DNA of 7,875 bases from Clostridiales bacterium UBA5446 (GTDB taxonomy: Bacteria > Bacillota > Clostridia > Oscillospirales > Oscillospiraceae). Within the stretch, counting starts at the first letter, position 1. Every line of letters starts with the position of its first letter. Shown piece after piece: positions 1 to 5,867 of the stretch. The translations under genes were made by a program, and so were the position numbers. The stretch lies in NCBI GenBank assembly GCA_002427465.1, contig DIRC01000007.1, forward strand, positions 2,059 through 9,933, given 5' to 3'. The notes beneath the pieces were generated by a model, which did not search any database, had not been told where the DNA came from, and saw only the letters and a program-made list of their open reading frames with translations.

Positions 1-161
1 CCCGTAAACAGGTTAAACCCGAAGGTGCAGACCATAAAAAGGCCGACCGTGAAGAACAGCGCGCCCAGCGGCTTTGAATCCACGCTGAGGAACGCCGCTC
101 CGCCGATGGCGATACACATTCCGCCCAGCATACCGTAAATAAAGATCCCGGTTTTTTTCAT
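1..161 (-). CDS. Formate/nitrite transporter (FNT) family channel, N-terminal part only
   Basis: Only the first 53 codons are in the window; the gene runs off the left edge. The peptide starts MKKTGIFIYGMLGG and has a first hydrophobic helix (about residues 5-24), a short polar loop (SVDSKP, about 26-31), then LGALFFTVGLFMVCTFGFNLFTG. The last stretch matches the FNT signature in which a second helix breaks at a G-x-N/D-L-F-T sequence (FocA has CGADLFTS). FNT proteins are pentameric inner-membrane channels for formate, nitrite or hydrosulfide. The ATG overlaps the folD stop as ATGA, so it is probably translationally coupled and is the last visible gene of the fhs-fchA-folD group. Next to formate-tetrahydrofolate ligase, formate is the most likely substrate (inference). 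Identity rests on a short fragment, but the motif is characteristic. Confidence 0.8.
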   Translation of the reverse strand, partial: MKKTGIFIYGMLGGMCIAIGGAAFLSVDSKPLGALFFTVGLFMVCTFGFNLFT

Positions 162-1012
162 AGTGCCGTTCTCTCCGCCGCCTTGACAACCTGCGCGGCA
201 AGCACCGCCGTTGTGACGGAGCCAACACCGGCCGGAACCGGCGTTATCGCGGACACCACCGATAGAGCTGCGTCAAAATTCACGTCACCCACAAGCTTTT
301 GCTTTTCTTCAGACCAGTTGATGCCGACGTCGATAACCGTCTGTCCGGTGCGAAAGCACTCCGGTCCGATACTTTCCGCTCTTCCCACCGCCGCTATGAG
401 GATATCCGCCTGTCTTGCCACGGACGGCATATCCGCCGTTTTTGTATGGCATACCGTCACGGTCGCATCCGCGCTGGTCAGCAGCATGGCAACCGGCTTT
501 CCGATCACAAGACTGCGGCCGATCACGACCGCCCGCTTTCCGGTGGGGTTCACCCCGTAGTATTTCAGAAGTTCCATACAGGACTGCGCCGTGCAGGGCG
601 GGAAGCCATCGCCGGAGCCGGAATAGATGCCCGCCATTGAAGCGGCAGTGACGCCATCCACGTCCTTCACCGGGTCCAGGGCCGCGCAGGCCGCCTTTTC
701 GTCCAGCGTTTTCGGAAGTGGGCGAAGGATAAGTACGCCATGGGCATTTTGATCTGCATTCAGTTTTTCTATGCCGGATATGAGCACGTCCTGGCTTACA
801 TCGGACGGCAGGAGCACATTCTTGACCGCGATGCCGAGCTTTGCGCAGCGCTTCATCGCGCCGCGCTCATAGGCCATATCGTCGTCCCGCTCCCCCACTC
901 TCAGTATCGCCAGTGTTGGAATAACGCCTTCCCGCAGCAAGGCCTCCGCCGTGGATTTCGTCCGCTTATCCAGCGCAACAGCCACAGGTGCGCCTTTCAG
1001 CAATTCAGCCAT
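158..1012 (-). CDS. folD: FolD: methylenetetrahydrofolate dehydrogenase, cyclohydrolase site degenerate
   Basis: 284 aa, normal FolD length. The family oxidises 5,10-methylene-THF to 5,10-methenyl-THF with NAD(P) and normally also hydrolyses methenyl-THF to 10-formyl-THF, in the cytosol. Visible: N-terminal catalytic domain, KDVDG at 116-120 (conserved Asp119), Rossmann GRSLVIGKP at 165-173, VCHTKT for cofactor contact, and the C-terminal signature ITPVPAGVG. Oddity: in the active-site segment YERGAMKRCAKLGI (48-61) the Tyr is kept, but the catalytic Lys expected four residues later (human MTHFD1 Lys56, E. coli Lys54) is Ala52. The HG-x-L-V-Q-L-P-L segment reads HGVLILRPL, so the catalytic Gln is Leu96. 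The protein is therefore predicted to be mainly a dehydrogenase, with FchA next door doing the hydrolysis. The start overlaps the fchA stop by 8 bp; AAGGAGA lies upstream inside fchA. NAD versus NADP use is not decided by sequence. Confidence 0.95.
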   Translation of the reverse strand: MAELLKGAPVAVALDKRTKSTAEALLREGVIPTLAILRVGERDDDMAYERGAMKRCAKLGIAVKNVLLPSDVSQDVLISGIEKLNADQNAHGVLILRPLPKTLDEKAACAALDPVKDVDGVTAASMAGIYSGSGDGFPPCTAQSCMELLKYYGVNPTGKRAVVIGRSLVIGKPVAMLLTSADATVTVCHTKTADMPSVARQADILIAAVGRAESIGPECFRTGQTVIDVGINWSEEKQKLVGDVNFDAALSVVSAITPVPAGVGSVTTAVLAAQVVKAAERTAL

Positions 1013-1631
1013 TATCTCTGAGTCTCCTTGTTACGACTTGATAGATCCCGTCGGCCATGGGCAAATAGTCATGCAAAAGCCGGTCGGCTTCCGCTTCAAT
1101 GCTTTTCACCAGATCCCGATTCGCCATGGATCTTGTGTTAATATACACGTTGAGTGCCGCGGCCTCCAGCGCACCCATACACAGCGCCGCACCGCACCCG
1201 ACGTCGGATATCGTCAGGGGCGGGCCCGCTGCGGCGTATGCAGCCAGCAGTTCCACAGTTTCCCCCACCTTGCGCATGATCTTCAGCGGGGGCTCTGCCG
1301 CCCTCGCAAGGGCGGCTTCCATAATTTTGGCGCGCCCGGGCGCGTTCTTTGGTATCGCATAAGCCCGCGCAAGCGGCTCAAATGCTTCTGCGTCCTCGCC
1401 GATCAGCGCCAGAAACTCGTTTCTCAGCGCTTCCGCCTGACGGTTCAACAGCAACAGCCGCGGCTCGGCCGGGGCATATCTGGGCTTTCCCACCGTAAGG
1501 CTGCCCACCATGTTCCCCAGCGCAGCGGCCAGCGCTCCCGCAAGGGCGGAGGCCCCGCCGCCGCCCGGCGCGGGGGACGCGGAGGCAAGCGCGCTGGTAA
1601 ACTCCTCTAAGGTCTTTTCTGAAAACGACAT
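1005..1631 (-). CDS. fchA: FchA: cyclodeaminase/methenyl-THF cyclohydrolase family protein
   Basis: 208 aa, the usual length of stand-alone FchA. It belongs to the family of the cyclodeaminase domain of formimidoyltransferase-cyclodeaminase. In acetogens and purine fermenters the stand-alone form serves as 5,10-methenyl-THF cyclohydrolase. Evidence: N-terminal signature SPAPGGGGASALAGALAAAL (19-38) followed by GNMVGSLTVGKPRY, and the internal LIGEDAEAFEPLARAYAIPK stretch with its Asp-x3-Phe and terminal IPK, both typical. The predicted structure is all-helical and Ala-rich with no signal peptide. The start lies 9 bp after the fhs stop; the Shine-Dalgarno GAGGGGA overlaps that stop, so fhs and fchA are coupled. 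Its 3' end overlaps folD by 8 bp. A formiminoglycine or formiminoglutamate cyclodeaminase role cannot be excluded, but no formiminotransferase gene is visible, which favours the cyclohydrolase role. Confidence 0.9.
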   Translation of the reverse strand: MSFSEKTLEEFTSALASASPAPGGGGASALAGALAAALGNMVGSLTVGKPRYAPAEPRLLLLNRQAEALRNEFLALIGEDAEAFEPLARAYAIPKNAPGRAKIMEAALARAAEPPLKIMRKVGETVELLAAYAAAGPPLTISDVGCGAALCMGALEAAALNVYINTRSMANRDLVKSIEAEADRLLHDYLPMADGIYQVVTRRLRDNG

Positions 1632-1640
1632 AGCATCCCC

Positions 1641-3317
1641 TCAGAACAGGCCGGAGATAACGCCGTTCTCGTCCACGTCGATCTTCTCGGCGGCCGGCGC
1701 CTTTGGAAGGCCCGGCATCGTCATGATGTCGCCGGTCAGGGCCACGATGAAGCCCGCGCCTGCCGAGACCTTGAGATTACGCACCGCCACGCGGAAGTCC
1801 CTTGGCGCTCCCAGCTTCGCCGGATCGTCGGAAAAAGAGTACTGCGTTTTCGCCATGCAGATGGGAAGGCCGCCAAAGCCCAGCTCTTCAAGCTGCTTTA
1901 GCTGCCTCGGAGCGCTGCCGAGAAGGTCCACGCCGTCGGCGCGGTAAATTTTTGTCGCGATGGCGTTCAGCTTATCCCGGATGGGCATGTCAAGATCGTA
2001 GGAATAAGTAAAGTCATTGGGCTGCCCGCAGAGCCGCACGACTTCCTCGGCCAGCTCCACGCCGCCTTCGCCGCCTTTACTCCAGACCTCGCTGAGCGCC
2101 ACGTTCACGCCCAGTTCCCTGCATTTGTCCGCAATGAGCGTGAGCTCCGCCTCGGTATCCGTGGGAAACCGGTTGATGGCCACCACCGCAGGCAGGCCGA
2201 ACACCTTTGTGATGTTCTGGACGTGCTGGAGGAGGTTTGGCAGGCCTTTTTCGAGAGCTTCAGGATTCTCCGTGCCGAGATCGGCCTTGGCCACGCCGCC
2301 GTGATGCTTCAGGGCGCGGACGGTGGCGACGACGACCACGGCCGACGGCTTGAGGCCCGCCATACGGCATTTGATGTCCAGAAACTTTTCCGCGCCGAGA
2401 TCCGCGCCGAAGCCCGCCTCCGTCACGGCGTACTCGCCAAGCTTCAGCGCCATGCGGGTAGCTGTGACGCTGTTGCAGCCGTGGGCGATGTTGGCAAATG
2501 GTCCGCCGTGGATAAAAGCGGGGGTCCCCTCAAGGGTCTGAACCAGATTCGGCTTGAGTGCATCCTTGAGCAAAGCCGCCATCGCGCCCTGCGCGCGCAG
2601 ATCGCCTGCCGTCACAGGTCTGTCGTCATAAGTATAGCCCACGATGATGCGCGCAAGGCGCGTCTTCAGGTCGGAAATGTCCGCGGACAGGCACAGAACG
2701 GCCATAACCTCGGAAGCCACGGTGATGTCGAAGCCGTCCTCACGGGGCGTGCCGTTGGCCTTTCCTCCAAGGCCGATGACAATATTTCTCAGCTGCCGGT
2801 CGTTCATGTCCACCGCCCGGCGCCAAGTGATGCGGCGCGGATCGATGCGCAGGGCGTTGCCCTGCTGGATATGGTTGTCCAGCATTGCTGCCAGCAGATT
2901 GTTTGCCGCACCGATGGCGTGGAAGTCGCCGGTGAAGTGGAGGTTAATATCCTCCATGGGCACCACCTGGGCGCGGCCGCCGCCGGCCGCGCCGCCCTTG
3001 ACGCCGAATACCGGACCGAGAGAAGGCTCGCGCAGCGCAACAACGGATTTCTTGCCAATCTTCCGCAGACCGTCCGCGAGGCCGACCGTGGTCGTCGTTT
3101 TTCCTTCGCCCGCGGGCGTCGGCGTAATCGCGGTCACCAGAACAAGCTTCCCGTCGGGCACGTCTGCTTTATCCTTCAAAAACCGATAATCCACTTTGGC
3201 CTTGTAATTTCCATACTGTTCAAGATACGTTTCATCCACGCCGGCTGCAGCGGCAATTTCGCGGATGTTTTTCTTCTCGCAAGCCTGCGCGATCTCGATG
3301 TCTGTTTTGAATTCCAT
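1641..3317 (-). CDS. fhs: Formate-tetrahydrofolate ligase (10-formyl-THF synthetase)
   Basis: 558 aa, matching the roughly 556-560 aa bacterial enzyme. It catalyses formate + ATP + THF to 10-formyl-THF + ADP + Pi, reversibly; clostridia also run it backwards to make ATP. Visible: P-loop region [13 protein letters not shown] (66-78), then [19 protein letters not shown] (96-114) leading into [17 protein letters not shown], and later [14 protein letters not shown], both family signatures; the C-terminus carries [17 protein letters not shown]. The start at 3317 is chosen because [14 protein letters not shown] is the usual N-terminus and AAAGGA lies upstream; the longer reading from 3362 would place that site inside the coding sequence and begin within a hairpin. 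It is first of the tight fhs-fchA-folD-FNT group and is separated from the upstream panE-like gene by 203 bp of structured leader. Direction in vivo is not shown by sequence; the neighbours suggest formate production with ATP yield. Confidence 0.97.
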   Translation of the reverse strand: MEFKTDIEIAQACEKKNIREIAAAAGVDETYLEQYGNYKAKVDYRFLKDKADVPDGKLVLVTAITPTPAGEGKTTTTVGLADGLRKIGKKSVVALREPSLGPVFGVKGGAAGGGRAQVVPMEDINLHFTGDFHAIGAANNLLAAMLDNHIQQGNALRIDPRRITWRRAVDMNDRQLRNIVIGLGGKANGTPREDGFDITVASEVMAVLCLSADISDLKTRLARIIVGYTYDDRPVTAGDLRAQGAMAALLKDALKPNLVQTLEGTPAFIHGGPFANIAHGCNSVTATRMALKLGEYAVTEAGFGADLGAEKFLDIKCRMAGLKPSAVVVVATVRALKHHGGVAKADLGTENPEALEKGLPNLLQHVQNITKVFGLPAVVAINRFPTDTEAELTLIADKCRELGVNVALSEVWSKGGEGGVELAEEVVRLCGQPNDFTYSYDLDMPIRDKLNAIATKIYRADGVDLLGSAPRQLKQLEELGFGGLPICMAKTQYSFSDDPAKLGAPRDFRVAVRNLKVSAGAGFIVALTGDIMTMPGLPKAPAAEKIDVDENGVISGLF

Positions 3318-3329
3318 ATTCGTGGTCGA

Positions 3330-3335
3330 TCCTTT
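3330..3335 (-). promoter_or_regulatory. Ribosome binding site of fhs (AAAGGA), deciding the start
   Basis: AAAGGA on the minus strand, 12 nt before the ATG at 3317. This is long but usable spacing. It supports the MEFKTD start. The same six bases are perfectly complementary to the UCCUUU in the loop of the leader hairpin just upstream (3365-3370), so access to this site could be controlled by RNA folding. Confidence 0.6.
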
Positions 3336-3345
3336 CGCTTCTCTA

Positions 3346-3398
3346 AGCCGCAAAATGACCATAAAAAGGAATGGTCATTCTGCGCCGGATTTGCGGCT
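3346..3398 (-). promoter_or_regulatory. Two-tier hairpin in the fhs leader, with an anti-Shine-Dalgarno loop
   Basis: Read on the minus-strand RNA, an outer stem pairs AGCCGCAA (3398-3391) with TTGCGGCT (3353-3346), all 8 positions. A 10-nt one-sided bulge (3389-3380) follows. The inner stem AATGACCAT (3379-3371) pairs with ATGGTCATT (3362-3354), all 9 positions. The 8-nt loop is TCCTTTTT (3370-3363). The element ends 10 nt before the fhs Shine-Dalgarno. Directly 5' of it is a small GC hairpin (3412-3399, GCCGC/GCGGC). The bulge can also pair with part of that GC hairpin (3383-3388 with 3405-3410), giving a competing fold. No terminator U-tract follows. It resembles a translation-control leader or an RNA-stability element; I do not recognise a known riboswitch class. 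Confidence 0.55.
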
Positions 3399-3472
3399 GC
3401 CGCGCCGGCGGCGGGCAAAACGCATTTGGCATTTAAATTAAATAAAGTCTGAACTTATGGTTTCCTTTATGA

Positions 3473-3503
3473 CGGCAGGCACGCCAAAGAGACGTGCCTG
3501 CTG
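3473..3503 (-). terminator. Strong hairpin after the panE-like gene; weak terminator or processing site
   Basis: GCAGGCACG (3475-3483) and CGTGCCTGC (3493-3501) pair at all 9 positions around a 9-nt loop. A further C-G pair (3473/3503) lies beyond one weak position. It begins 18 bp past the panE-like stop codon. On the minus strand it is followed by CGTCATAAAGG with no T-run, so it is not a classical intrinsic terminator. It could stabilise the upstream mRNA, be a partial terminator that sets the ratio between the two gene halves, or be an endonuclease landmark. Confidence 0.4.
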
Positions 3504-3520
3504 CGCGATTCAGGCTGTGA

Positions 3521-4438
3521 TCAGTACAGCTTTTCCTTGGCGTGGATGAGGTTGGTCATGAGCGCGTTGAGGGGGGCCGCCACGCCTACCTTCGCACCCT
3601 CGGACACGATGGCGCCGTTGATGCGGTCCACCTCCGTGAGGCGCTTATTGGTGACGTCGGCCAGCATGGAGGCGCGGTTGCCGCCGGTCTCCAACGCGAT
3701 ATCGATCACGTTTTTGAAGACGTCCTCAAAATTGAAATGCATACCGGCGGCGTTCACCACCCCCACCGCCTCCTGGACCAATGCATAGGATGCCTTGCGG
3801 GCAAACTCGTTGTTTGCAATGCACTGGTTCGTATCGTCCATCAGCGCGCAGATGGCGTTGATGCCGACGTTCACGAACACCTTGCTCCAAACAAGCTCTT
3901 TCACATCGGGCGTCAGCTCTACGTTGGGCACGCCGCCCTCCCGGAGCAGCTTCGCCACGATCTCGGCCTTGCTCTGGTCCTTGGTCATGCAGCCCACATG
4001 TGTCGGGCCCTGGCCCTTATGCAGGATGTGACCCGGGCCGGCGACGATGGCGCCGCCGCCGCTGGTGCCCAGAACGATCTGTTCCTCGGGAACGAACTTC
4101 ACGATCTCGTCGGAATTGCCGTAGCCGTTCTGCAGGGACAGAACGATGGTCTTCGGGCCGATCAGTGACTTGTTCGCGGCAAGCGCGTCCGCGCTCTGGT
4201 AGCCTTTGGTCAGCAGCACGACGATATCCGCCGCGGGATAGCCGGCGGTGTCCATCGTGGCCTTCATGTTTTTGAATATTTCGGTCGTACCGTCCAGATG
4301 CACGAACTCAAGGCCGCGCTCGTTGATGGCGTCCACATGGGCCTTTACCACATCTACCAGCAGCACTTCGTTATGCCTTCTCAGATAAGTACCGTAGATG
4401 CAGCCCATCGCGCCGGCGCCGATAATGGCAACTTTCAT
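3521..4438 (-). CDS. Ketopantoate reductase family dehydrogenase (PanE-like), probably NAD-preferring
   Basis: 305 aa, normal for 2-dehydropantoate 2-reductase, which interconverts ketopantoate and pantoate. Rossmann motif GAGAMG at 7-12; TKGYQ (Lys78) and LQNGYG (Asn104) match the substrate/cofactor positions Lys72 and Asn98 of E. coli PanE. WSKVFVNVGIN places catalytic Lys186 with Asn190 and Asn194 (E. coli Lys176, Asn180, Asn184). RASMLADV (Ser257) and TEVDRING (Glu269) match E. coli Ser244 and Glu256. All active-site residues are present. Oddity: beta-strand 2 ends LLVDV (Asp29), whereas E. coli PanE has Arg31 there for the NADPH phosphate; an acidic residue here usually means NAD(H). The start has AAAGGAG 10 nt upstream. 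The gene follows the cyclase-family hydrolase by 21 bp. Its substrate may be pantoate or another 2-hydroxy acid; the name panE is withheld because the role may be oxidative. Confidence 0.88.
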   Translation of the reverse strand: MKVAIIGAGAMGCIYGTYLRRHNEVLLVDVVKAHVDAINERGLEFVHLDGTTEIFKNMKATMDTAGYPAADIVVLLTKGYQSADALAANKSLIGPKTIVLSLQNGYGNSDEIVKFVPEEQIVLGTSGGGAIVAGPGHILHKGQGPTHVGCMTKDQSKAEIVAKLLREGGVPNVELTPDVKELVWSKVFVNVGINAICALMDDTNQCIANNEFARKASYALVQEAVGVVNAAGMHFNFEDVFKNVIDIALETGGNRASMLADVTNKRLTEVDRINGAIVSEGAKVGVAAPLNALMTNLIHAKEKLY

Positions 4439-4459
4439 GGTTTGAACGCTCCTTTCGGT

Positions 4460-5158
4460 TCAGTCTTCGATCTCGCAGAAAATATTGCAGATGCAGGCGT
4501 CGCCCACGATGCGCAGCGGGGTGCAGAACGCCTTGAGGATTTTCTTGCCCTCGATGGGTGCGGGGTTAATATCCTCATAAATGCGTACGGTGTTCTTCCC
4601 CTTGGCCGGATCGAGGAAGCCCTTATGAGTCCTGAAGCCGTTCTGTTTGCCGATGGCTATATTCTCAATGCTCAGCGTGTCGATGGCTACGGCCTTGATG
4701 TTGGGAAGCTCCGCGCGGATCCACTCGGCAGCCTCGGCGCTCACCGCGGCGAAGTCGGAGCCGTAGTCCTTGAAATCCATGTCCCGCTTGGGATAGGAAT
4801 GAGTATTGAAGATGAAGAAATCGGCTTTTTTAATCTCGTCGCCGTATTTTTTGATCATGTCGATGGTGATGAGGCCGTTCTTCTCCGCAAACGGGCAGTC
4901 GATCATCAGGGGGTGGTCATAGACGAAGCTTTCCGGCGGCAGGGCCTTCGTGTCGCTCATCTTGGGGGCATCTCCGCCCATGTAATGCCAGGGCGCGTCG
5001 CAGTGGGTGCCCGCGTGGAGATAAATATCCATCACGGAGCCGTTCCAGGGATCGCCTTTGGTTAGGTCCTCGCGGATTTTCACGGTGGGGATGGGCAGGC
5101 CGGGATATACGCCCATGCCGTCATAAATAGGGTATCCGAGTTCGACATAATTGCTCAT
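4460..5158 (-). CDS. Cyclase-family metal-dependent hydrolase (kynurenine formamidase-like)
   Basis: 232 aa cytosolic protein of the Cyclase_2 (KynB/isatin hydrolase) superfamily, which hydrolyses amide, lactam, formamide or ester bonds using divalent metals. The diagnostic H-x-G-T-H-x-D-A-P-x-H motif appears as HAGTHCDAPWH (48-58), giving ligands His48, His52, Asp54 and His58. A later THKGFL His and the Glu of YEDIN sit where KynB has its second-metal His and Glu. A two-Cys tail region (GDACICNIFCEIED) is unusual but not a recognised cluster site. No signal peptide. AAAGGA lies 8 nt before the ATG, and there is a 60-bp gap after the transporter gene. The substrate is unknown: beside PanB- and PanE-like enzymes, an amide or lactone releasing a pantoate-like acid is a possibility (inference), while kynurenine formamidase is unlikely because no tryptophan genes are nearby. 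Confidence 0.85.
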   Translation of the reverse strand: MSNYVELGYPIYDGMGVYPGLPIPTVKIREDLTKGDPWNGSVMDIYLHAGTHCDAPWHYMGGDAPKMSDTKALPPESFVYDHPLMIDCPFAEKNGLITIDMIKKYGDEIKKADFFIFNTHSYPKRDMDFKDYGSDFAAVSAEAAEWIRAELPNIKAVAIDTLSIENIAIGKQNGFRTHKGFLDPAKGKNTVRIYEDINPAPIEGKKILKAFCTPLRIVGDACICNIFCEIED

Positions 5159-5218
5159 TTTGCTGTTCCTTTCTCATTTTATTTGTTGTATGGCCGATAC
5201 TTCCTCATGGTTTTCTGC

Positions 5219-5821
5219 TCACTTGAAAAGCGGCCTGCCGTAAGGCATATTCACGCCGCTGCACGCGTTGACGTTGCAGATGACGGCATAAGTACCCAGA
5301 ACGCCCACCACGCCGAGGCAGACGGCGGCGACCGGGTAAAGGACGCCCGCCAGTATTCCCAGCCCGCCGAGGCCGAGAAACAGCACCGCGACTGCCGCCA
5401 ATGCGTAGAGAATAAAGAAGGTCCAGGGGTCTCTGCGCGCCCCGGGCAGCGTACCGCAAAGAACCAGTCCGGCAATCAGGTTTGGGATTGCAAGCACTGT
5501 GCCGTCCAAGCCGAAGCCGAGACCGGCCAGAACGTTGGTAGCACCGCCGAGAACGCCAAAATAGAAAGCGAAGATAAGATTCATATTGCCCCAGAATGTT
5601 GCATATTTGCAGCGCTCACGGGCGCCGGCAAAAAACAATCCCGCCAGGGAAAGCTGCAAAACACCAATCGTGAAGGTGGCGCTTTCACCGAACCAACCGA
5701 GGATATTCCCGCAAAACAGCACGGAAAATGTGGAAAAAACCATAACGTCTCCGGTAATCGGAGCGGGGCCGGGCAGTCCGGATGTGATTTCAACCTTCAT
5801 GGGAGGGCCGTTTTCCTGCAT
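5219..5821 (-). CDS. Small six-helix membrane transporter, AceTr/SatP (GPR1/FUN34/YaaH)-like
   Basis: 200 aa, the size of AceTr-family monocarboxylate/proton symporters. An N-terminal cytosolic stretch ends in GLPGPAPITGDVMVF (15-29), resembling the family's N-P-A-P-L-G-L motif with Gly replacing Asn. About six hydrophobic segments follow (roughly 25-43, 48-66, 77-97, 105-125, 132-150, 152-182). The tail GVNMPYGRPLFK resembles the family's G-x-x-L-P-L-G-x-P ending. The start at 5821 is chosen because AAAGGAG lies 6 nt upstream; in-frame extension upstream runs antisense-like into panB and is not credible. The gene sits 46 bp after panB. Family members carry acetate, succinate or similar small carboxylates. 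Here the cargo could be the incoming acid or a product such as a branched-chain carboxylate; sequence alone does not decide. Confidence 0.68.
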   Translation of the reverse strand: MQENGPPMKVEITSGLPGPAPITGDVMVFSTFSVLFCGNILGWFGESATFTIGVLQLSLAGLFFAGARERCKYATFWGNMNLIFAFYFGVLGGATNVLAGLGFGLDGTVLAIPNLIAGLVLCGTLPGARRDPWTFFILYALAAVAVLFLGLGGLGILAGVLYPVAAVCLGVVGVLGTYAVICNVNACSGVNMPYGRPLFK

Positions 5822-5867
5822 GTTCGTCTCCTTTCTGTTTATGACCCTGCTGCCTGTACGCTTCCCG

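Larger units (their letters stand above)
3318..3520 (-). other. 203-bp intergenic leader between the panE-like gene and fhs
   Basis: Non-coding gap inside an otherwise compact gene set. From the panE-like stop towards fhs it holds a strong hairpin (3503-3473), an AT-rich patch (about 3462-3428, including TTTATTTAATTTAAAT on the minus strand), a GC hairpin (3412-3399), the two-tier hairpin (3398-3346) and the fhs ribosome binding site. The AT-rich patch may contain a promoter for fhs-fchA-folD-FNT, but I find no convincing -35/-10 pair. No GGTnnnACC operator is present here, so any local promoter would not be under the same operator type as the panB-like gene. Confidence 0.6.

Noticed and set aside
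3318..3362. Upstream in-frame start for fhs at 3362
   Set aside because: The extra 15 residues match no usual Fhs N-terminus, the start lies inside the leader hairpin, and a ribosome binding site sits properly before the 3317 start.
3317..3418. Leader peptide starting with TTG at 3418 that runs into fhs out of frame
   Set aside because: It has a weak start and no ribosome binding site, and the frame covers the hairpin DNA and then merely shadows fhs.
2223..3452. Long open frame on the plus strand (409 codons) antisense to fhs
   Set aside because: It mirrors a highly conserved, full-length fhs gene; GC-rich third positions create such shadows. Its product has no recognisable motif and there is no ribosome binding site in support.
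3318..3520. Known tetrahydrofolate riboswitch in front of fhs
   Set aside because: The hairpins do not show a layout I can match to the described THF riboswitch classes; a covariance-model search would be needed to claim it.
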